A DNA stretch of 36,338 bases, from assembly GCA_002327965.1 (NCBI GenBank), contig DCVB01000054.1, positions 1-36,338 of the forward strand. Direction: 5' to 3'. Positions 30,652 to 36,338 of this stretch are shown here, in pieces. Position 1 is the first letter of the stretch. The number at the start of each line of letters is the position of its first letter. The position numbers and the translations under genes are program-made. The notes under the pieces were generated by a model. It was not told the DNA's origin and did not search any database. It was given only the letters and a program-made list of their open reading frames with translations. The DNA comes from Candidatus Aminicenantes bacterium UBA2199. GTDB taxonomy: Bacteria > Acidobacteriota > Aminicenantia > UBA2199.

Positions 30652-31284
30652 TCAGGCCGTGAACACCGCAAGCCGGCCGGAGACAACCAGCGCGGAAAAA
30701 CCGAAATGATCCCGGATCCATTCCAGGGTCCGCTGCTGGTAGAAAAAAACATGGGTCGTGTCGTTGGCGTAGGGCCAGCCCGCGAGCTCGATCCCCGGCG
30801 CGTACAGCTCGGTCTGGCAGAACAGCCTGCCCCCCTTGTTCAGCAGCGAGCGCAGCAGCCTGAATTCCCGGGCCGGGTCCCGGAAATGCTCGATCACTTC
30901 GCAGCAGATGACGTAATCATAGGTCCGCTCCAGCAGTTCCGGAAGGTCGCGGAAGAAGGGATCGTACTGCGCGAGGAGATACCCCCGCTCCGCCAGCAGC
31001 CTGGAAACGACCGGGCCGCTGCCGCAGCCGAAATCCAGGCCGTCGTGCTCCGGGCGGCACTGCTCCAGCACGCTGTCAACGAGCGGCCGCACGAATGCCC
31101 GGTAGCGGGGATCGTCGACATCGTTGCAATGCGCCTCGTAGCGCCTTTTCTCGGCCTCTACGGAAAGGTGATGCCGCGGCGCCATGAAGACGGAGCCGCA
31201 ACGGCCGCAGAGATGGTAGGCCCTCTTTCTGGCCGTGCTAAAAAAATCCGCCTCGTTGCGGCAAAGGGGGCAGGGTTCGCTCAT
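30652..31284 (-). CDS. Class I SAM-dependent methyltransferase with N-terminal zinc-ribbon-like cysteines
   Basis: About 210 residues. N-terminal CPLCR and CGRCG pairs (about 5-25) resemble a zinc knuckle. The SAM-binding motif I is LDFGCGSGPVVSRLL, followed by an acidic/aromatic motif II (LAQYDPFF), DYVICCEVIEHF (motif IV-like) and LLNKGGRLFCQTELY. It belongs to the Methyltransf_11/12/23 group; the substrate is unknown. The start is uncertain among ATG 31284, 31290 and 31293; MSEPCPLC at 31284 gives the tightest N-terminus. Confidence 0.88.
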   Translation of the reverse strand: MSEPCPLCRNEADFFSTARKRAYHLCGRCGSVFMAPRHHLSVEAEKRRYEAHCNDVDDPRYRAFVRPLVDSVLEQCRPEHDGLDFGCGSGPVVSRLLAERGYLLAQYDPFFRDLPELLERTYDYVICCEVIEHFRDPAREFRLLRSLLNKGGRLFCQTELYAPGIELAGWPYANDTTHVFFYQQRTLEWIRDHFGFSALVVSGRLAVFTA

Positions 31285-31399
31285 GAGCATCATGATATCC
31301 CGGCGCGGAAGACGGGGCAAGCACGGCAATCGATCGAACGCCTAAAGGCCACCTCCGCGTCCACCTTTAAGCAATAATGAAAAACCTGTCACCTATGCC

Positions 31400-32590
31400 T
31401 TATTGGGATTCCGCTCTGTCCTTTTTCGGAATTCTCTGCAGCGGAAGAAAGGAGAAGATGACCTCTCTGCGCGCGCGAACCTTCCGTCCTTCCCGTGTGA
31501 TTAAACTCATTTTCCCCAGTTGGTTTATATCCCGCTGAACGGTTTTTGACGTTTTCCCGGCATATGCCTTGGCCAGTCGAGGAGTCAACTCGGATATTTC
31601 GGCCACCGTAACCCAATCATTCTTGGCACCGAGATCCAAAGCCAGGTGCCTCTCCCGTATGTCGCTCGGATTCGTGCGGTTATGGAACTGTTCGTGAACG
31701 TGATTTTGCCACACCATATCCCATTGCTGCTCCCAAACGAAATTCATCTGTTCATGAAGGCCGTCAACGAAACCGCGCACAGCATAATGCAGGAAGGGTA
31801 TGATATCGCCGCCTGTTTTGCTGGCAAAGTCAAGTTGTCGATAGTATTCGCTGCGGGTCTGGTTATAGTGGTTGCTCAAAAGATGGGCAGCGGGAGATGG
31901 AATCCCGGCCGCAAGCAATATCTGAAACTCCAGCAATCGTGCCGTCCTGCCGTTGCCGTCCCCGAAAGGGTGGATCCAGACAAGGTACAAATGAGCGACG
32001 ATTGCCTTAATGACCGCATGGACCGTTTCCCTGCCTTTCGTCGCCTTGAAATCTTCGCTCTGCAACCAATCACAAAGCTTTTCCAACAGATAGCCGCAAT
32101 CGGTTGCGACCGGAGCGCGATAGACGTTTCCCACCACGACCTGGTGCCCACGCAACTTACCCGGGACGACGCCCTCGTCTAAGGGCAGGTTTTGCAATAC
32201 CTGTCTGTTGAAGGAGGATATCATCTCCACGGAAATCTGTGGTGGATCGACCGACACGATCGCTTTGCCGATGCCATTACAGGCCGCGATGATGTTGTCC
32301 ACCTCCTGCTTCAGGTATTCTTTCGAGGGTGGGACCGTCAGTTTCCCTTCCACGGCTTTGCGGACATCGGCTTCGGACAGGGTGTTCCCTTCGATGGCCG
32401 TCGTGGCCGCCACCCCTTTTGCCAGATAAACCTGGTGAAGCTGCTTGGCGGTTTCGGGTCGCAAGGGCAAAAAAGAAAGATGCTCGCATTTCGAGGCGAT
32501 TTCCCCCAGATCCAACCATATTTCCGGGCCGGCCGGGCGCATGTCCAGTTGAAACTTTAGCCAAGGATTTGTCCGCTCATATGTCCGCAT
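31400..32590 (-). CDS. Fic family protein (class II, C-terminal HTH)
   Basis: 396 residues. The Fic motif HPFGDGNGRTAR is at 207-218, and the class II inhibitory motif at T63-TAI-E67-G68. The N-terminal RTNPWLKFQLDMRP and the AIEGNTLS segment are typical of a large Fic subfamily that ends in a helix-turn-helix (here about 325-385: WVTVAEISELTPRLAKAYAG, TVQRDINQLGKMSLI). It is a likely AMP-transferase with unknown target. GAGGA precedes ATG 32590. It differs clearly from the Fic protein at 4942-6024, so this is not a recent duplication. The promoter is flanked by two clusters of GGACA at 12-bp period, the second running into codons 1-8. Confidence 0.93.
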   Translation of the reverse strand: MRTYERTNPWLKFQLDMRPAGPEIWLDLGEIASKCEHLSFLPLRPETAKQLHQVYLAKGVAATTAIEGNTLSEADVRKAVEGKLTVPPSKEYLKQEVDNIIAACNGIGKAIVSVDPPQISVEMISSFNRQVLQNLPLDEGVVPGKLRGHQVVVGNVYRAPVATDCGYLLEKLCDWLQSEDFKATKGRETVHAVIKAIVAHLYLVWIHPFGDGNGRTARLLEFQILLAAGIPSPAAHLLSNHYNQTRSEYYRQLDFASKTGGDIIPFLHYAVRGFVDGLHEQMNFVWEQQWDMVWQNHVHEQFHNRTNPSDIRERHLALDLGAKNDWVTVAEISELTPRLAKAYAGKTSKTVQRDINQLGKMSLITREGRKVRARREVIFSFLPLQRIPKKDRAESQ

Positions 32591-32687
32591 TCATGTCCTC
32601 TTTTTCATCTTAATTACACCATTAATATAGCATCTATTTGCTTTTTTAACAACTCTTTTGTCCGATTTTATGTCCATTTATATGTCC
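32570..32687 (-). promoter_or_regulatory. Promoter of the second fic gene flanked by two 12-bp-period GGACA triplets
   Basis: On the minus strand, three GGACA pentamers at 12-bp spacing (32687-32683, 32675-32671, 32663-32659) lie just upstream of TTGTTA (32652-32647), 17 nt, TATATT (32629-32624). A second triplet, again at exactly 12 bp (32598-32594, 32586-32582, 32574-32570), covers the ribosome site and codons 1-8. GGTGTAAT lies in the leader. This looks like a two-cluster operator; autoregulation by the Fic HTH is inference. Confidence 0.65.
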
Positions 32688-32824
32688 GGTTTTTTTATAT
32701 TGTTTTCGTCGTGCTTGCGCCAAGCTAAAGTAATAATGTAAGACCTGGCACTAAATCCCACAAGGTTTGACCCATTGGGGCTTTTAAGTCAAGGAATTCA
32801 ATGTCGGGTGATGTTTTGTGGTAG

Positions 32825-32884
32825 GGGCGGGGTTGTCCCGCCCAACAGGATTGTCTGGTTCAAATAAGGGCGCGATGACCGCGC
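32825..32884. repeat. Two tandem REP-like hairpins
   Basis: GGGCGGG / CCCGCCC with 5-nt loop GTTGT (32825-32843) and GCGCG / CGCGC with 5-nt loop ATGAC (32870-32884). They lie 20 nt from the stop of the minus-strand gene at 32904. They resemble REP/BIME-type intergenic palindromes. The remaining 32688-32824 spacer holds nothing I can call. Confidence 0.6.
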
Positions 32885-32903
32885 TACACAAAGATCAAAC
32901 AAT

Positions 32904-33671
32904 TTAAACGCCAACGACCAGTATGAAAGGCAGGATGTCCTTTCTTTTTTCGTATTCTTCGCCCAACATGTTTTTCAGCTTGGGGTTGTTCTCCAACCAT
33001 TCCCAGATCTCTTTTTGAAAGACCTGAATATCCATATCCTCTTTTTCTGCCCGCGATTTTTTTATATGTTTAATAAATTCGGGAAACTCGGGCCGACCCG
33101 ACATAATGGCCTGCAAGCTGAATGCGGCGAGGGCGGCGGGCGGTGCGGAATTTAATGAATTGAGTCCATTGAAGCCAACGCAAATATGAATTTTAAATTT
33201 GCTATCCACCAAATGAGGATAAAAAAATCTGGCGGCAACAGGCATCAATGCCTTCATGTCGTACGTTGGCCTCGGCTCCATTGCCATGCTTACGGAATGG
33301 CCTTTGGCCTGCAAATAGCGGGCCATGAGGGGGAGCAGCTCTTTTTTCAACAACGGATCGGCACGGAGCCGGGCCAGCAAAGCTGCTTCTGCCTCCGTAG
33401 ACGCCAAGTTCTTCAACGAGTCGACTATTTTGTACGTTCCCGCCAATTGACTAATCATCGACAGATATTGATTGAAATGCTTCAATAACTCCCCATACTC
33501 TGAAACATCGGCTTCGATGACAGCGACATGCAGCATCTTGTTCCCCTCATATTCAAAGGTTTCCAGCCTGAACAGCTTGTCGAAATCATTGATGATCTTT
33601 TCTTCGCTATAATCCCCAGCCGAAAGCAGCAGCGAACACATCGCCAGCAAAACCAATGTCCATTTTTTCAT
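32904..33671 (-). CDS. Secreted protein of unknown function
   Basis: 255 residues with a signal peptide (MKKWTLVLLAMCSLLLSAGD; a cysteine inside the core does not form a good lipobox). The mature part is helical (FNQYLSMISQLAGTYKIVDSLKNLAS, AALLARLRADPLLKKELLPLMARYLQAKG) and contains KIHICVGFNGLNSLNSAPPAALAAF mid-way. No domain is recognised. The start at 33671 has GGGGTG upstream; a longer in-frame reading lacks a ribosome site. The neighbour at 33854 is also a secreted unknown. Confidence 0.75.
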   Translation of the reverse strand: MKKWTLVLLAMCSLLLSAGDYSEEKIINDFDKLFRLETFEYEGNKMLHVAVIEADVSEYGELLKHFNQYLSMISQLAGTYKIVDSLKNLASTEAEAALLARLRADPLLKKELLPLMARYLQAKGHSVSMAMEPRPTYDMKALMPVAARFFYPHLVDSKFKIHICVGFNGLNSLNSAPPAALAAFSLQAIMSGRPEFPEFIKHIKKSRAEKEDMDIQVFQKEIWEWLENNPKLKNMLGEEYEKRKDILPFILVVGV

Positions 33672-33853
33672 AAGCACCCCTTTTGAACCAGGAATGATGA
33701 TTGAGGATATTTTAATAGCCATAAATGCTTTTTTCAACGGGAAGCGGTCATTTTCAGGAATATACGTAGGGCACAGCGCGCCGTCCCGGGATGTCGCTCG
33801 TGAGTCATCCATTCGCGCCGGGCCGCGTGTTCAGCGACTCGGGCCATCGCTCC

Positions 33854-34756
33854 TTATTCAGGAAGCTTTGCCAGCAGCCCCTTCAAGTCATAATATTTGC
33901 ATTCGTCATAGCAGGCGATGAATTTCCTGCCGGAACAGTCAAAACCATCCAGGATGGCGCTCACCAGGAGCTTGATGATCTCGGCGTCGGAAAAATCATG
34001 GTGGATCTCCGTTTGCCGGCTCCCGGATTCATCCGAGCAGATCACCCGGACCCGCTGGCGCTGGACTGGATCGGTCATGATCCCGGGATTGTAGATGATG
34101 GCCGGCAGGGTGGCGAACCCGATTATGGGGGAATAGGAAAAAAGCCGCTTGGACTTCTTCACATCGAACAGGCTGTAGCCGAACACCAGGGAGGTGAAAC
34201 CGCTGTTGGCGGCCGTCAGCCGATAGCGGGCAGAGCGTATGAGCGAATTGCCGACATCCATGTAATGGAGAACGAACAGGTAGTCGGCGGCATCCTGAAG
34301 CAGAGCTATGATCTCGCTGACCTTCATTTCCGGGAACGGCTGGCTCCAGGAGCCTGAGATGTCCCTGAGATCGAATGCGGCGATCCCCTTGGACTCGAAA
34401 CCGGCCTTGATGCCGGCGGTCAGCTCGGAGGTGATGTTGCGAAAGAACTCGATCGCGTATTCCCCGGAATTGCCGGCATATTTCGGGTAGGTCGGCACCG
34501 CGGCGCGCAGGCGAGCCTCATCGTCGATGTACACGTCCTGCCCGGAACGCGGCACGCGCCGGGCATAATCGGTCTTGAGCGAGATACCTTTCATCGGCGA
34601 AAATGCCTGCACGTTGCCGACACGGACGATCAGCAACGCGGCTTTCCTGGCCGGCGCGGCCGGCTGGCCGGCGGCCAATCCCCGCATGCCCGGCATGAAT
34701 AACCCGCTTCCGACCAGGACCGTCAACAGCAACTTTTTGCATCCTGCCTTTTTCAT
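33854..34756 (-). CDS. Secreted protein of unknown function
   Basis: 300 residues with a signal peptide (MKKAGCKKLLLTVLVGSGLF, cleavage near LAAG|QPAA). The mature protein alternates strands and helices (KAALLIVRVGNVQAF, YAIEFFRNITSELTAGIKAGFESKG, ADYLFVLHYMDVGNS, YRLTAANSGFTSLVFGYSLFDVKKSKRLFSYSP), a pattern like periplasmic proteins that build a small barrel around a bundled core. Family not recognised. It ends with a C-rich segment (FDCSGRKFIACYDECKYYD), so disulfides are possible. AGGAG precedes ATG 34756. Confidence 0.75.
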   Translation of the reverse strand: MKKAGCKKLLLTVLVGSGLFMPGMRGLAAGQPAAPARKAALLIVRVGNVQAFSPMKGISLKTDYARRVPRSGQDVYIDDEARLRAAVPTYPKYAGNSGEYAIEFFRNITSELTAGIKAGFESKGIAAFDLRDISGSWSQPFPEMKVSEIIALLQDAADYLFVLHYMDVGNSLIRSARYRLTAANSGFTSLVFGYSLFDVKKSKRLFSYSPIIGFATLPAIIYNPGIMTDPVQRQRVRVICSDESGSRQTEIHHDFSDAEIIKLLVSAILDGFDCSGRKFIACYDECKYYDLKGLLAKLPE

Positions 34757-34799
34757 GATCCACGCTCCTTCCGCATGAAACCGATCAGATCTTGGGACG

Positions 34800-34828
34800 A
34801 TTCTAAAAATAAAACCAGCGGAAGTCAA
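34800..34828 (-). promoter_or_regulatory. Predicted promoter of the secreted-protein gene at 33854-34756
   Basis: On the minus strand TTGACT (34828-34823), 17 nt, TAGAAT (34805-34800); both boxes match 5 of 6 positions. About 36 nt leader. Confidence 0.65.
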
Positions 34829-34845
34829 GGAAGTGATCTTATCTT

Positions 34846-34890
34846 AACTCTTCAACGTTTCAACGCTTCAACGCTTCAACGCTTCAACGA
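34846..34890. repeat. CTTCAACG octamer tandem array
   Basis: Five to six units at 8 bp: CTTCAACG, TTTCAACG, CTTCAACG, CTTCAACG, CTTCAACG. The last three are identical. It lies 11 nt from the typA stop codon. Confidence 0.8.
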
Positions 34891-34900
34891 GATCCGAGCG

Positions 34901-36338
34901 TCAGCTCGCCTTCTTCTGCTTCTCTTCCTGCTTGCGGGCGTTGGCGTCGAGCTTCTTCTTGCGCATGCGCACGTTTTTCGGGGTGATCTCGAGCAGCTCG
35001 TCGTCCTCGATGTAGTCCAGCGCCTGCTCCAGCGAGAACTGCCGCGGCGGCGTCAGGCGCACGGCGTCGTCGGAGCCGGCGGCGCGCATGTTGGTCAGCT
35101 TCTTGCCGCGGCTGACGTTGACCGTCAGGTCGTTGTCCTTGCTGTGCTCGCCGACGATCATGCCGGCATAGACCGGGACGCCGGCGCCGATGAACAGGCT
35201 GCCGCGCTCCTGCAGGCCGAACAGGCCGTAGGCCACCGAGACGCCGGGCTCGTGGGCGATCAGCACCCCCTTGGTCTTGCGGTTCATCTCGCCCTTGAAG
35301 GGCTCGTAGCCCATGAAGGAGTGGTTGAGGATGCCGGTGCCGCGGGTGGCGGTGAGAAAGTCGTTGTTGACGCCGATCAGGCCGCGAGCCGGGATCTTGA
35401 ACTCGAGGCGGGTGTAGCCGTCGGAGCCGGGCACGAGCTGCAGCAACTCGCCCTTGCGCTGGCCCAGCATCTCGATCACCACGCCCGAGAAGGCGTCGGC
35501 GACGTCGATGACGGCCAGCTCCATGGGCTCGCAGCGCTCGCCCTTGACGATGCGGCAGATCACCTCGGGCCGGGACACCTGGAACTCATAGCCTTCGCGG
35601 CGCATGTTCTCGATCAGGATCGACAGCTGCAGGGTGCCGCGCCCCTTGATCACGAAGGCCTTCCTGGAGTCGGTCTCCTCCAGGCGCAAACTGGCGTTGT
35701 TCAGGATCTCGCGGCGCAGGCGCTCGTGCAGCTGGGTCGAGGTGACGAAGCGGCCGTCCCGGCCGGCGAACGGCGAGTCGTTGACGGCAAACGTCATGGC
35801 CAGGGTGGGCTCGTCGATGTCCATGGCCGGCAGCGCCAGCGGCTGGTCGAAGTCGGCCACCGTCTCGCCCAGGTCGATGGTCTCGATGCCGGCCAGCGAG
35901 ACGATGTCGCCGGCGACGGCCTCGGGGACGCTGACGCGCTGGATGCCGTCGTAGGTGAAGATGCGCGTGACCTTGCAGGGCCTGCGCTCGCCGTCGCGCT
36001 TGATCAGCATGACCTCCTCGCCCTGGGTCACCGTGCCGTTGTGGATGCGGCCGGTGCCGATCTTGCCCAGGTAGTTGTCGTAGCCGATCGCCGAGGCCAT
36101 GAACTGGAACGGGGCGTCGCGGTCGCCCTCGGGCTCGCGCACGTGGCGCAGGATCGTCTCGAAGAGGGGCTTCAGGTTCTTGTTCCTGTCATGCAATTCG
36201 CAGCGGGCGAGACCCTCCTTGGCCGAGGCGTAAAGGACGGGGAAGTCGAGCTGGTGCTCGTCGGCGCCCAGCTCGACGAAGAGGTCGAAGACGGCGTTGA
36301 GCACCTCGTCGGGGCGGGCGTTGGGGCGGTCGATCTTG
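34901..36338 (-). CDS. typA: Translational GTPase TypA/BipA (5' end outside window)
   Basis: At least 479 residues are present; the gene continues past the right edge. The first in-window residues (KIDRPNARPDEVLNAVFDLF) are the end of the NKID G4 motif, and SAKEGLA-like YASAKEGLARCEL is G5. Domain 2 (GTGRIHNGTVTQGEEVMLI) and the EF-G-like domains III and V (RGTLQLSILIENMRREGYEFQVSRPEV; LEFKIPARGLIGVNNDFLTATRGTGILNHSFMGYEPFKG) are complete. The BipA-specific C-terminal domain follows (GVPVYAGMIVGEHSKDNDLTVNVSRGKKLTNMRAAGSDDAVRLTPP), with a lysine-rich tail. It acts on ribosomes in stress and cold response and in large-subunit assembly. The GTPase G1-G3 motifs lie outside the window. Confidence 0.96.
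   Translation of the reverse strand, partial: KIDRPNARPDEVLNAVFDLFVELGADEHQLDFPVLYASAKEGLARCELHDRNKNLKPLFETILRHVREPEGDRDAPFQFMASAIGYDNYLGKIGTGRIHNGTVTQGEEVMLIKRDGERRPCKVTRIFTYDGIQRVSVPEAVAGDIVSLAGIETIDLGETVADFDQPLALPAMDIDEPTLAMTFAVNDSPFAGRDGRFVTSTQLHERLRREILNNASLRLEETDSRKAFVIKGRGTLQLSILIENMRREGYEFQVSRPEVICRIVKGERCEPMELAVIDVADAFSGVVIEMLGQRKGELLQLVPGSDGYTRLEFKIPARGLIGVNNDFLTATRGTGILNHSFMGYEPFKGEMNRKTKGVLIAHEPGVSVAYGLFGLQERGSLFIGAGVPVYAGMIVGEHSKDNDLTVNVSRGKKLTNMRAAGSDDAVRLTPPRQFSLEQALDYIEDDELLEITPKNVRMRKKKLDANARKQEEKQKKAS

Noticed and set aside
4942..32590. The two Fic genes as a duplication or as the ends of one mobile region
   Set aside because: The proteins differ strongly outside the Fic motif, and there are no integrase, transposase or terminal repeats bounding the 26 kb between them; only small operator-like motifs are shared.

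Overview
The window is a gene-dense, GC-rich bacterial chromosome segment with about 26 protein genes, one tRNA and unusually repeat-rich spacers. Coding regions are clearly GC-rich and spacers are more AT-rich. Consensus-like sigma70 promoters, Shine-Dalgarno sites, TTG/GTG starts, an outer-membrane-type barrel protein and many signal peptides suggest a diderm, heterotrophic, peptide/amino-acid-using bacterium. The overall flavour would fit an uncultured Acidobacteriota/Aminicenantia-like lineage, but no marker here fixes the taxonomy. There is no phage, insertion sequence or CRISPR array.

Layout. 291-4186 (minus): a soluble multi-PAS/GAF histidine kinase translationally coupled to a NarL/LuxR-type response regulator. 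4656-4729: tRNA-Ala(GGC) with its own promoter. 4942-6024 (minus): a Fic protein with GGACA-type motifs around it. 6289-8257 (minus): an HD-domain protein, a secreted NTF2-like protein and a two-TM membrane protein. 8610-9695: RsgA from a perfect consensus promoter. 9877-11352 (minus): a cardiolipin-synthase-like PLD protein. 11538-15156 (plus): a glycine-rich membrane protein, a secreted-type aldo/keto reductase and a POT-family peptide transporter, each followed by a copy of the same ~125-bp repeat. 15444-17366: a nucleotidyltransferase/small-protein pair (toxin-antitoxin-like) with a likely frameshifted tail, two orphan small proteins and a decayed reading frame. 17771-18844: M20 peptidase. 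19105-24176: a lipoprotein, a double-domain Lrp/AsnC regulator and, divergently, a two-gene FAD/Fe-S amino-acid (opine/hydroxyproline-type) dehydrogenase. 24590-26492: a tandem duplicated pair of secreted Kre9/KNH-like beta-sandwich proteins. 27102-30495: a small membrane protein, then an outer-membrane barrel plus sodium/solute symporter operon. 30652-34756 (minus): a methyltransferase, a second Fic protein and two secreted unknowns. 34901 to the right edge (minus): TypA/BipA, cut by the window end.

Functional themes. The peptide transporter, M20 peptidase, flavin amino-acid dehydrogenase with an Lrp-type regulator, and the porin/symporter pair fit a peptide- and amino-acid-based economy (inference). 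RsgA and TypA are ribosome-associated GTPases.

The most striking material is in the spacers. (1) Many arrays of degenerate tandem repeats, mostly with a strict 7-bp period (some 6 or 8), with different heptamer families joined in a fixed order into composite elements that recur in both orientations. (2) A separate ~125-bp repeat with four alignable copies, three of them directly 3' of co-directional genes. (3) GGACA motifs at exact 12-bp spacing flanking the promoter of the second fic gene, with related palindromes and a promoter-overlapping site at the first.
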